Below are positions 1 through 7,567 of a DNA stretch of 64,000 nt, in pieces (positions within the stretch are counted from its first letter, which is position 1; the number at the start of each line of letters is the position of its first letter). The notes under the pieces were generated by a model. It did no database searches and had not been told where the DNA came from. It saw only the letters and a program-made list of their open reading frames with translations. The position numbers and the translations under genes were made by a program. Origin of the DNA: an uncultured Lachnospiraceae bacterium (GTDB lineage Bacteria; Bacillota; Clostridia; Lachnospirales; Lachnospiraceae); NCBI GenBank assembly GCA_910585905.1, contig CAJUID010000001.1, forward strand, positions 62,001 through 126,000. Direction: 5' to 3'.

Positions 1-818
1 TATTGGCTAGTGGTAGGCGCACACATAATCGCAAATTGATGAATTTTTAACATCTGTTCCAAAATCATTCTTGGCCCACATGCATAACCGAGACGCCATC
101 CCGTCATAGCATAAGATTTTGAAAAACCATTAATCACGATTGTTCTTTCCAACATTCCCGGAAAAGAAGCAATGGATACATGATTACCGCAATACGTCAA
201 CTCCGAATAGATTTCATCTGAAATAACATACAAATCTTTCTCAAGAACTACATCAACAATATCCTGCAAATCTTCCTTCGTCATCACCGCGCCTGTAGGA
301 TTATTCGGAAATGGCATCACCAAAATCTTCGTTTTCTCTGTGATAGCATCTAATAGCTGCTGTTTCGTCAGCTTAAATTCATCCTCTTCTTTTAACTCAA
401 TAACCACCGGAACACCGCCCGCCAGCACAACACAGGGCTCATAGGATACAAAACAGGGCTGCGGCACAATTACTTCATCTCCTGGGTCTATCATTGCCCT
501 GATCGCCCCGTCAATCGCCTCACTTCCGCCCACCGTAATCAAAACCTCATGCAGAGGGTCATATCTTAAACCAAACCGACGTTCCAAATATTTTGTGATT
601 TCTGACCGCAATTCCTTTAACCCGGCATTGGAAGTATAAAAGGTCCTCCCATGCTCTAAGGAATAAATACCCTCCTCGCGGATATGCCAAGGCGTATCGA
701 AATCCGGCTCGCCAACCCCAAGGGATATCGCATCTTTCATTTCACTTACTATATCAAAAAATTTTCGGATTCCTGAAGGTTCTATCTTCTTTATCTTATT
801 TGATAATGGGTCTCTCAT
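1..818 (-). CDS. PLP-dependent class I/II aminotransferase (3' end cut by window edge)
   Basis: Fold-type I aminotransferase that would transfer an amino group between an amino acid and a 2-oxo acid in the cytosol; the substrate cannot be read from sequence. 272 residues are visible and the C-terminal third lies beyond the left edge. Seen: an N-terminal SLGVGEPDFDTP motif, the PFPNNPTGA loop, SDEIYSEL, and the PLP-lysine motif GFSKSYAMTGWRLGY. The start ATG overlaps the stop of the Lrp-type regulator in an ATGA arrangement, so the two are probably translationally coupled. This regulator-aminotransferase pairing suggests amino-acid-responsive control, which is inference. Confidence 0.93.
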   Translation of the reverse strand, partial: MRDPLSNKIKKIEPSGIRKFFDIVSEMKDAISLGVGEPDFDTPWHIREEGIYSLEHGRTFYTSNAGLKELRSEITKYLERRFGLRYDPLHEVLITVGGSEAIDGAIRAMIDPGDEVIVPQPCFVSYEPCVVLAGGVPVVIELKEEDEFKLTKQQLLDAITEKTKILVMPFPNNPTGAVMTKEDLQDIVDVVLEKDLYVISDEIYSELTYCGNHVSIASFPGMLERTIVINGFSKSYAMTGWRLGYACGPRMILEQMLKIHQFAIMCAPTTSQ

Positions 819-1300
819 GGCGTAATCAACATCCTTTCTGATTCATGTTGCTCTTTTGACATTACAAGACCGTGTTCTTTGTATTTTTTCAGCACAAAAT
901 ATGTGGCTGTACTATTTACATACTCCAAAGTTGAAAGCTTTTCAGAAACAAAACGTGCCACTTCTTTCATACTCTTTCCCTGAATATTAACCATCAGATC
1001 AAAACCGCCAGACATCAGATACAAGCTTTCCACTTCTTCAAAACGGTAAATGCGCTCTGCAATCTTATTAAATCCCATATCACGCTGAGGTGTCACCTTG
1101 ACCTCAATCACTGCTGTCACCTTTTCGCAATCTGTCTGGTCCCAGTCAATCAATGTGGGATAGCCACAGATTACATTGGCATCCTCCATTTCCTTGATTT
1201 CCTTCTTAACTGCCTCTTCCTCAACTGCCAACATCGCTGCCAGGTCTTCCGTAGAAAAACGGCTGTTTTTGCTAATCGCATCTAATATCTGTTTTTTCAT
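815..1300 (-). CDS. Lrp/AsnC-family transcriptional regulator
   Basis: 161-residue regulator: an N-terminal winged helix (KKQILDAISKNSRFSTEDLAAML) followed by an AsnC/RAM ligand-binding domain with the LMSGGFDLMVNIQG stretch typical of the family. Such proteins bind DNA as oligomers and sense amino acids. The start at 1300 is chosen because GGAGGG lies six bases upstream; longer versions of the frame would place that ribosome site inside the gene. Its stop overlaps the aminotransferase start by four bases, so it probably controls or accompanies that enzyme. The effector is unknown. Confidence 0.92.
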   Translation of the reverse strand: MKKQILDAISKNSRFSTEDLAAMLAVEEEAVKKEIKEMEDANVICGYPTLIDWDQTDCEKVTAVIEVKVTPQRDMGFNKIAERIYRFEEVESLYLMSGGFDLMVNIQGKSMKEVARFVSEKLSTLEYVNSTATYFVLKKYKEHGLVMSKEQHESERMLITP

Positions 1301-1370
1301 GTTTCCCTCCATACACACATATTTTTCCTGCATATCAAAAACCGACATTCTGAACCTGCCCGTGATAACT

Positions 1371-2360
1371 CTAATGGCGGTAAATCTTATACAATTCATC
1401 ACTGCCTGCAGGCTCCAAAAAACGGGTCTCATATTCATTTACAATTACACGGTCATTTGTATCAGTTGCTCTCCCTATTACTGCCGCAGGAATCCCATTC
1501 TTTTCCAACTCCTCTGCCATAAAATTGCCGTTCTTGCACCCAATCAGCATAGAGCCGCTTGACATCATCCGATACGGATTGATTTCAAATACCTCACAGA
1601 CTTCAATGGTCTCCTGTCGAATTGGTATCTTCTTCAAATCAGCAGTAATTCCAACACCAGACGCAGCGCCCATTTCCCACAATGCCCCGAAAATACCACC
1701 TTCCGTTACATCATGCATCGCACTTACGCCGGTGCCCATGGCGACTGCGGCCTCTGGAACTACTGACAGATACTGATAAAAGCCAGCCGCCGTATCTACC
1801 AGTTCTTTAGGCAACGTTTCCAGCAATTTATCGGCCTTCTCTGCCGCAATCACTGCTGTACCCTCCAAGCCGGCCCATTTCGTCATAACCAGCTCATCAC
1901 CTGGCTGTAGCCCCCCAGTTGAGACAAGCATATCTTTTTTTGCTTTTCCGATTCCCGTTACTGTAATGACTGGGCGGTTCACGGCATCCGATATCTCTGT
2001 GTGCCCACCTATTATTTCCACATTTAATTTACCACATGTTATCTCAATTTCCTGCATCAGCTCCCGCAGCCTCTTTTCCCTGGTGCGGGGCGGCAGAATT
2101 ATACTCGTCATAATCGCAACCGGCTCTGCCCCGGAAGATGCCAGGTCATTTGCCGTAATATGTACCGCAAAGACTCCGGCTCCCTTCTCTGCCGCTGTTA
2201 TCGGGTCCACTGAAAAAACAAGTACCTCGTCCTCTCCGACTGCCATAGCACTGCAGTCTTCACCTATTCCTGGATGAAGCAGTACCTCCGGACGGCGACG
2301 GCGTATCTGCTTGAAAACAGCCCGTTTCAACACATTTTCCGGTACTTTTCCTATTTCCAT
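1371..2360 (-). CDS. AIR synthase-related (PurM/HypE-like) protein
   Basis: 329-residue member of the PurM/HypE/ThiL/SelD ATP-binding superfamily. Seen: the N-terminal glycine-rich segment HPGIGEDCSAM, the metal/ATP acidic region (FSVDPITAA), the ITANDLASSGAEPVAI motif, GGHTEISDAV, and the C-terminal HDVTEGGIFGALWEM motif. It is shorter than a two-domain PurL and resembles stand-alone AIRS-like proteins of Clostridia. The true reaction (kinase or ATP-dependent dehydration) is not determinable. AGGGGG precedes the ATG. It follows the VanW gene by 20 bases, so the two are probably co-transcribed. Confidence 0.88.
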   Translation of the reverse strand: MEIGKVPENVLKRAVFKQIRRRRPEVLLHPGIGEDCSAMAVGEDEVLVFSVDPITAAEKGAGVFAVHITANDLASSGAEPVAIMTSIILPPRTREKRLRELMQEIEITCGKLNVEIIGGHTEISDAVNRPVITVTGIGKAKKDMLVSTGGLQPGDELVMTKWAGLEGTAVIAAEKADKLLETLPKELVDTAAGFYQYLSVVPEAAVAMGTGVSAMHDVTEGGIFGALWEMGAASGVGITADLKKIPIRQETIEVCEVFEINPYRMMSSGSMLIGCKNGNFMAEELEKNGIPAAVIGRATDTNDRVIVNEYETRFLEPAGSDELYKIYRH

Positions 2361-2380
2361 GCTGTGTCCCCCTTTTATGT

Positions 2381-3937
2381 TTATTCTACAGGCGGTTCCG
2401 TCTCAAGAGGCTTCTCTGTTACTACTGGCTCTTTCGTGGCCTGTGGTTTTTTTGTAGCCTGAGGCGCTTTTGTTACCTGTGGCTTCTTTGTGGCTTTCGG
2501 TTTTTTACTTACTTTTGGCTTCGCACTGTTCTTAGGCTCTGCCGAAGCCGACGGTGAAGGCGTTGGCGTTGTGGCCTGCTTACCAACAGTAATATGTTCT
2601 GGCTCTGCTGAATATACACTTGAATTTATCTGCACCCTATCAGTCTCTTTATCATCTATATATATAATCTTCCAGAGCCTTGCCTTATACCCTACATGTG
2701 CCGACTGTGTAACTACACGGTAAGATGCTGGTTTTGTCGGATCTTCCTCAATCTTTGGCTCCCCTGGTTGAATTGTCTCCAGAGTTTCTGATTCAAACTT
2801 TATTTTACGGTTAGACGGTCTTGTCTCCTCACCATAAATACGGAACGACAAGGTACTGCCATCCGCTGTCGCTGCAATATAAACCGGGACATCTGTATTA
2901 TTTTTAAACTTAAAATCTTTGTAATCCCCGGCAATCGCTGCATCCCTTGATACATCCACATAAGCAACTACCATGGAATGCGGAGAACGCTCCACAATTT
3001 CAAGCTCTGCATTAATTACTGCATTATATAAAGTTGTTGACACCTGGCAAACTCCGCCGCCAATTCCATCCACTACCTTCCCGCTGGAATACTCTGCCGC
3101 TGACTGATATCCATTTTCTATTGTCCTGTCTTTAATTGTCTTTACAACAGAAAACGTCTTACCCGGATAAATAATTGAGCCATTAATATAGTTTGCAGCC
3201 ACCCTCACGTTTGTGGCGCGCGCAGCCGTAGAGGTAGAATATGATGTGGAATAACTTCCAAGTAAGTCTTTACATTTTTCTACTTGTTCTTTTGTATATT
3301 TTGCTTTTGTCACCTTAACAACTGCAGTGACATCCATATTTTCCCCGCTGGTGTCCTTTAGCAATGCACTTTTTATAACTGTCATAGTATCTTCTAACTG
3401 TAATTCCATGCCAGTGCGTGATTTTGTCGCTTTAAACTTTCCATTTACCAGCTTTAACTTTGAGTTCTTTGCCTTCACATCATACTTTGTGCAATTTTCC
3501 TCAAGGAAGCTCCGAAGTATTGTTTCATCCACTGCGCTTTCCAACGGAAACTCTTTGTCCTTATTTTCAATTTTCCCGATTGCTGTAAACCTTGACAGAA
3601 AGTTTCCTGATTTACCAAGCTTATATGCCCTCTCTACTGTATCTTTTGCATCACAGGAATAACCTAGCAAGGACGCTGTTGTCTGAAGCTGTTCCTCGCC
3701 TATGTTAATCGTGACCTGACGGTTTTGAAGCTTATCCAGATACTCATTCACTTTTCCTTCTGCTTCCTCCTCCGTCAGCCCTCCAACCTCTATGCCTCCG
3801 ATTTTTACGCCACTTAACATCTCGTTACTGTCTTTCATACCGCCCGTAGCTACAAAAACAACCGCACCTACAACCACAATAATCCCAAGACAGCCCAAAA
3901 TAAAGAGCGCACTTAATTTTTTGTTCTTTTTTGTCAT
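2381..3937 (-). CDS. VanW family protein with peptidoglycan-binding-like and G5-like domains
   Basis: 518-residue cell-envelope protein. A single N-terminal transmembrane/signal-anchor segment (ALFILGCLGIIVVVGAVVF) is followed by a YoaR-type putative peptidoglycan-binding region (about residues 40-220), a VanW domain (about 235-370, with the signature GGGVCQVSTTLYNA), a G5-like stretch, and a low-complexity TPTPSPSASAEP tail rich in KKP and TKEP repeats. Such tails often span or contact the wall. Start 3937 is chosen because AGGGGG lies six bases upstream of this ATG; a longer frame to 3988 would put that ribosome site inside the gene. The function of VanW is still undefined; a cell-wall role is inferred from architecture. 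Confidence 0.9.
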   Translation of the reverse strand: MTKKNKKLSALFILGCLGIIVVVGAVVFVATGGMKDSNEMLSGVKIGGIEVGGLTEEEAEGKVNEYLDKLQNRQVTINIGEEQLQTTASLLGYSCDAKDTVERAYKLGKSGNFLSRFTAIGKIENKDKEFPLESAVDETILRSFLEENCTKYDVKAKNSKLKLVNGKFKATKSRTGMELQLEDTMTVIKSALLKDTSGENMDVTAVVKVTKAKYTKEQVEKCKDLLGSYSTSYSTSTAARATNVRVAANYINGSIIYPGKTFSVVKTIKDRTIENGYQSAAEYSSGKVVDGIGGGVCQVSTTLYNAVINAELEIVERSPHSMVVAYVDVSRDAAIAGDYKDFKFKNNTDVPVYIAATADGSTLSFRIYGEETRPSNRKIKFESETLETIQPGEPKIEEDPTKPASYRVVTQSAHVGYKARLWKIIYIDDKETDRVQINSSVYSAEPEHITVGKQATTPTPSPSASAEPKNSAKPKVSKKPKATKKPQVTKAPQATKKPQATKEPVVTEKPLETEPPVE

Positions 3938-4106
3938 AATTATCCCCCTGCCGCTCTCTGCGGTCCTAATAGGAACGTAATAATTCACGTTTTCCTTCTA
4001 AATTTTATCGCATCCTTTATTGTATCACACCAAGCTGGATTAGCAAGTCAAATATTCCCAGCAAATTTGACATTTTTTCGTATATTCTGTATATTATTTT
4101 ATAAGT

Positions 4107-4140
4107 TAAAAAGGGCACAGACTTCGCTTGTGCCCTAGCA
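4107..4140 (-). terminator. Hairpin terminator (repeated hairpin, copy 1)
   Basis: A 7-bp stem, GGGCACA at 4113-4119 and TGTGCCC at 4129-4135, is followed by a U-run on the minus strand. It lies between the 34-residue peptide gene and the VanW gene. The hairpin and its flanks recur exactly downstream of the diguanylate cyclase gene (35785-35807). Confidence 0.7.
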
Positions 4141-4169
4141 AAACATGGCGAGAACTTTCCTAATACAAG

Positions 4170-4203
4170 CTAAAAGGTGCACCGCTATAGAGCTGTGCAC
4201 CTT
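4170..4203 (-). terminator. Hairpin terminator after the small membrane peptide
   Basis: Stem GGTGCAC (4176-4182) and GTGCACC (4195-4201) with four U residues on the minus strand, 30 bases past the stop of the 34-residue peptide. A second hairpin follows at 4107-4140, so termination here is tandem. Confidence 0.65.
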
Positions 4204-4233
4204 TGCATACCAATTGTATTGTTTAACCGGTAC

Positions 4234-4338
4234 TTACCCGGCAACCCCTAATACCATTGGCACAAGCATTGCGATAATTACTAAGATACAAATAACTGCT
4301 GCTATTTTACGCTGGTTTTTTGGGTTAAAAAAATTCAT
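4234..4338 (-). CDS. 34-residue single-span membrane peptide
   Basis: A short open frame too small for most gene finders, but with a very strong ribosome site (TAAGGAGG, seven bases before the ATG). Translation gives a polar basic head (MNFFNPKNQRKIAA) and one hydrophobic helix (VICILVIIAMLVPMVLGV) ending in AG. It is monocistronic between the divergently oriented gene at 4451 and two tandem terminators. The product is unrecognised. The orientation would put the basic N-terminus inside the cell. Expression is inferred from the ribosome site and terminators. Confidence 0.72.
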   Translation of the reverse strand: MNFFNPKNQRKIAAVICILVIIAMLVPMVLGVAG

Positions 4339-4450
4339 AAATTACCTCCTTACGATCGTTCTGCATGCCAAACATTAAGTATGTTTATGTAAAACAACCT
4401 AGTATCCATTATTTTCTTGTTTACAACTTTTACAGAAAGGACTAAAAAAT

Positions 4451-5068
4451 ATGCCTGTTTTTTTCATATGTTTTATTGTATTCATAATATGGTTTCGCGT
4501 CAAGATGCGAAAAAGTAATTCTACTATCTCAGAAGAAAATAAATCGTTCTGGGAACGGGAAAACCAGGCAAACTTTGCCCGCACACGCGATATCAGCACC
4601 CTTGATTACCTGTCTGTTGCGGATGGTGAGCTTCCTTTTTCAACCTCTGCCACATCTCTTGATGAAAGAGAGGCTGAACTAGAACAGCGTGTCCGTGAAA
4701 CTTCCCAGCGAAAAATGATTAATCTTGCTGCCTACTCTAATACCGATTTGAAAGAGCAGTATGGGGTTGCAAACCTCGAAGAATTAAGCAATTGTGATCA
4801 GAATTTCTTATTCTTTATACGTGCCCTTGCAAACTGGGGAACCTATCTCTATGAAAAAGAAGAGTATGCCCGTTCCAGACAGATTATGGAATATTCCCAC
4901 ACGATTGGAAGCGACATTTCTTCTGTTTACACTGTCCTCGGTAATATTTATGCCATGGAAGGTGACATCGCAAAAGTAGATGAACTAATTGCCGAAGTGG
5001 AACAGTCCGATTTTTCCCTCAAAGCTTCCATAATTAAAAAATTAAAAATATGTAAATTAGAATACTAA
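4451..5068 (+). CDS. Membrane-anchored TPR-like protein of unknown function
   Basis: 205 residues: an N-terminal transmembrane helix (MPVFFICFIVFIIWF), a charged coiled-coil-like stretch (DEREAELEQRVRETSQRK), and a C-terminal helical region (NLEELSNCDQNFLFFIRALANW onward) that reads like one or two TPR hairpins, including the ALANWGTYLYEKEEYARSRQ pattern. AGAAAGG precedes the ATG. It is transcribed against the flow of its neighbours, and its last 12 bases overlap the radical SAM gene tail-to-tail. No function can be assigned; a scaffold role at the membrane is a guess. Confidence 0.7.
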   Translation: MPVFFICFIVFIIWFRVKMRKSNSTISEENKSFWERENQANFARTRDISTLDYLSVADGELPFSTSATSLDEREAELEQRVRETSQRKMINLAAYSNTDLKEQYGVANLEELSNCDQNFLFFIRALANWGTYLYEKEEYARSRQIMEYSHTIGSDISSVYTVLGNIYAMEGDIAKVDELIAEVEQSDFSLKASIIKKLKICKLEY

Positions 5069-6811
5069 GATACATTTAGCCTGATGACTTAGGGGATTTC
5101 TTTTTAAATAGTCAAAAAGAATAACCGTTTCTTTCTTTTCAAGCACTCCCCTTGACAAGAGAGCCATAATGTCATACTGGAACCATTCGACATGAGTCAT
5201 GCGCAAACGCTGTTTCCACGCATATTCCCTATATTCTGGCAAATACTTTTCCATTAATTCTTCATTTTGATAAAATTGGCGCAGCCATTCTTTCTTTTCT
5301 TCTCCAATCGTCCTGTTTCCCAAAAAATCTGGTTCTCTTTTTAGATTCTCCCTAACATATAGGTCAAATATAAGCAGCTCTTTCAAAAGCTCTAAATCAA
5401 CGCCCTGCTCTGCAGAAAACTCAAATAATACCTCATAGTTCTGCAGCCTTGACTGCTGTAATCCAAAATATCCCTTCCTTTTAAAGTGCTTTCCCAACTC
5501 ATCATAAAAAGTAAACGCATCTGCAAACTGCTGTACAAGATAAGTTATAGCAGCTTCAAACTGCATACTATTGTAGAATCGTTCCACCATTTCCTCAACT
5601 AGCTTCAGTTCTCTTAATTCTTCATAGGAAATCCAATTCGTGTAAAGCACTTCATAAGGTGGTATTGACTGGTATGCCATACCAAACTCTTTCGCCTGTC
5701 CATGAATTGGAGAACCCTTTAATACCTTTAAGAACCCCAATTGCAATTGATCAGGTTTCATCTCGTAGACAGTATTAAACGACTCCCGAAAAGACTGCAA
5801 ATCCTCGTACGGAAGCCCTGCGATCAAATCCAAATGCTGATGAATATTTCGTGCTTCTTGTATCTGTGCTACCTTTTGACGTAACAAACCAAAATCCATT
5901 TTTCGGTTAATTGCCTTAATTGTCCTTGGATTTGTAGATTGCACCCCTATCTCAAACTGTGCCAGACCTGGACGAAACTTTTGCAGCAGCGAAATCTCCT
6001 CCTCTGTCAAAAGATCCGCCGAAAGCTCAAAATGAAAATTCGTTATCCCATTATCATGTTCATAAATATACTGCCAGATTTCCATTGTATGTCTAGGATT
6101 ACAGTTAAAGGTTCTATCCACAAATTTAACCTGTGGCACCCTCTGGTCTAAAAAAAATTGCAATTCCCTCTTTACTAAGTCCAAACTGCGGAAAGATACC
6201 TTTTTTTCAACAGAGGAGAGGCAATAACTGCACCGATATGGACAGCCCCTGCTTGTCTCATAATAAACAATCCTATTTTGAAGCCCTATTGTATCATGGT
6301 AGGGAAATACTGCCTCATCCAATGAGCCAGGCTCCCTTTCTGGCGTTATGATTATTTCCATTCCCCGACGCACTGCAAGACCTACGATCTCTTCAAAGTC
6401 CCCATAAAGCCCTTTATTTTGATAACAGCATAATACTTCATAGAAACTTCGCTCACCCTCCCCAATTATAATGCCGTCAACCCATTCATTTTCTCTAAGC
6501 AACTCCTGTGCATCATAACTGACTTCCGGGCCGCCAAACCAGATCATACAATCTGGAAGGATTTTATGAATCTCCCTTGAAACTTTTTTTACTATCTCAA
6601 TATTCCAGATATAACAGGAAAAGCCAATTAAATTTGGCTTCTCCTCATAAATCCCACTTATAATATCCTCTGAATTTTGATTAATTGTAAACTCGCAGTA
6701 AGCAAGTTCTTCTGGCAAAATCCCTTTTGAAAGACTGTAAGAATACAGACTGTAAATCCCAAGATTAGAATGGATAAATTTCGCATTTACCGCTACGAGT
6801 AATGCATGCAC
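5057..6811 (-). CDS. B12-binding domain radical SAM protein (DUF4080 type)
   Basis: About 584 residues. An N-terminal cobalamin-binding-like fold (ALLVAVNAKFIHSNLGIYSL; GFSCYIWN; WFGGPEVSYD; IIIGEGERSFYE) is followed by a radical SAM core with the 4Fe-4S motif RGCPYRCSYCLSS (CxxxCxxC) and a C-terminal DUF4080-like region. Members of this class do methyl transfers or rearrangements; the substrate is unknown. Start choice is uncertain: GTG at 6811 gives the family-typical beginning, GTG at 6826 has the better ribosome site (AGAGG, six bases away), and TTG at 6844 is also open. It follows two small genes, probably in one operon. Confidence 0.9.
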   Translation of the reverse strand: MHALLVAVNAKFIHSNLGIYSLYSYSLSKGILPEELAYCEFTINQNSEDIISGIYEEKPNLIGFSCYIWNIEIVKKVSREIHKILPDCMIWFGGPEVSYDAQELLRENEWVDGIIIGEGERSFYEVLCCYQNKGLYGDFEEIVGLAVRRGMEIIITPEREPGSLDEAVFPYHDTIGLQNRIVYYETSRGCPYRCSYCLSSVEKKVSFRSLDLVKRELQFFLDQRVPQVKFVDRTFNCNPRHTMEIWQYIYEHDNGITNFHFELSADLLTEEEISLLQKFRPGLAQFEIGVQSTNPRTIKAINRKMDFGLLRQKVAQIQEARNIHQHLDLIAGLPYEDLQSFRESFNTVYEMKPDQLQLGFLKVLKGSPIHGQAKEFGMAYQSIPPYEVLYTNWISYEELRELKLVEEMVERFYNSMQFEAAITYLVQQFADAFTFYDELGKHFKRKGYFGLQQSRLQNYEVLFEFSAEQGVDLELLKELLIFDLYVRENLKREPDFLGNRTIGEEKKEWLRQFYQNEELMEKYLPEYREYAWKQRLRMTHVEWFQYDIMALLSRGVLEKKETVILFDYLKRNPLSHQAKCILVF

Positions 6812-6847
6812 AACCCTTCGCCCCACTTTCTGCCTCTTCCGCAAATA

Positions 6848-7078
6848 TTATGGTTCATACCAGCTAACATTTTTTTCTAAAGTTTCTGGTGCCTGCCCAA
6901 AAAAAGGACATTCCTCCCATTTTTCACATTTCCCAGACAAAACATTATGGCATACCATTCCCTTTTTGCGGTATTCCAAAATTGCCCCATTCTGTTCCGC
7001 TGATTCATACTCCACAGGCATTAGGCAATGATAACGGTCAGTAGGACAAAATCCCTCTACAAGCCACTGCTTTTTCAC
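6848..7078 (-). CDS. Small cysteine-containing protein, 76 residues
   Basis: Starts at a GTG preceded five bases away by AGGGGGAG; the longer frame to 7108 has no such site and overlaps the upstream gene. It carries five cysteines (FCPTDRYHC, MVC, GKCEKWEEC), a pattern that could bind a metal or cluster. It ends just before the radical SAM gene and begins 16 bases after the 103-residue gene, so the three look co-transcribed. It is unrecognised; a partner or substrate-handling role for the radical SAM enzyme is only suggested by position. Confidence 0.7.
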   Translation of the reverse strand: MKKQWLVEGFCPTDRYHCLMPVEYESAEQNGAILEYRKKGMVCHNVLSGKCEKWEECPFFGQAPETLEKNVSWYEP

Positions 7079-7094
7079 GATCACTCCCCCTAAC

Positions 7095-7406
7095 TCAAAG
7101 CACACCATCTAAAGGAAAATCCCTGGCATGTTCCCAATGCACTCTTTCCTCCTCATATATATCGCACAGCCATTGATACGCCTCGTCAAGTCCTTGTTCT
7201 GAATAACCAAATTGCTTTCTCTTCTTTTTGTCCTCTGCAGTCCTTTCAAAACAAAATGGTTCCGGCCAGATTGTTACCACAAGACAAATCTCCTCCCCAT
7301 CTGCTGCCTGTTCAATCTGATAACGCATCCCACCATAACCAGCCTTTAATACTGCTTTCTTGTCATAAAATGACTTGATATCATATAAGGATTTTCTTGT
7401 ATTCAT
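7095..7406 (-). CDS. Conserved hypothetical protein, 103 residues
   Basis: 103-residue soluble acidic protein with a GGMRYQIEQ segment, a WPEPFCFE motif and a C-terminal helical part (EQGLDEAYQWLCDIYEEE). A GGAG site lies seven bases before the ATG. The repeat at 7427-7554 ends only 20 bases upstream of the start, so any promoter must lie in or beyond that repeat, or transcription must come through from the 5'-nucleotidase gene. It is unrecognised and is the first gene of the apparent three-gene radical SAM operon. Confidence 0.75.
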   Translation of the reverse strand: MNTRKSLYDIKSFYDKKAVLKAGYGGMRYQIEQAADGEEICLVVTIWPEPFCFERTAEDKKKRKQFGYSEQGLDEAYQWLCDIYEEERVHWEHARDFPLDGVL

Positions 7407-7426
7407 AATCCATCTCCGTTCTCTAT

Positions 7427-7554
7427 AATCAACAACCCCGCTGCAAGCAACGGGGTATCAAACTTGCAACGCTGCAGAGCAGCGGGGTATGTGACCCGCG
7501 CGCAGTCGCCAAGTGCAAGCAAGCTTGCGTTTGGCTCGTTGCGTACGCGAGAAT
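7427..7554 (-). repeat. GC-rich multi-hairpin repeat, copy A
   Basis: A 128-bp GC-rich element, identical base for base to copy C (18774-18901) and related to copy B (12308-12441). Written on the minus strand it folds as successive hairpins: CTCG/CGAG, GCCAA/TTGGC around a GCAAGCTTGC palindrome, GCTGC/GCAGC, and CCCCG/CGGGG. It sits 13 bases beyond the 5'-nucleotidase stop and 20 bases before the next start codon. It stays open in several frames, which creates spurious short ORFs. Confidence 0.9.
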
Positions 7555-7567
7555 AAAAGACGCATTG

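Noticed and set aside
4145..4378. Plus-strand frame of 77 residues opposite the 34-residue peptide
   Set aside because: It has no ribosome site and runs through two hairpins; the minus strand has the strong site.
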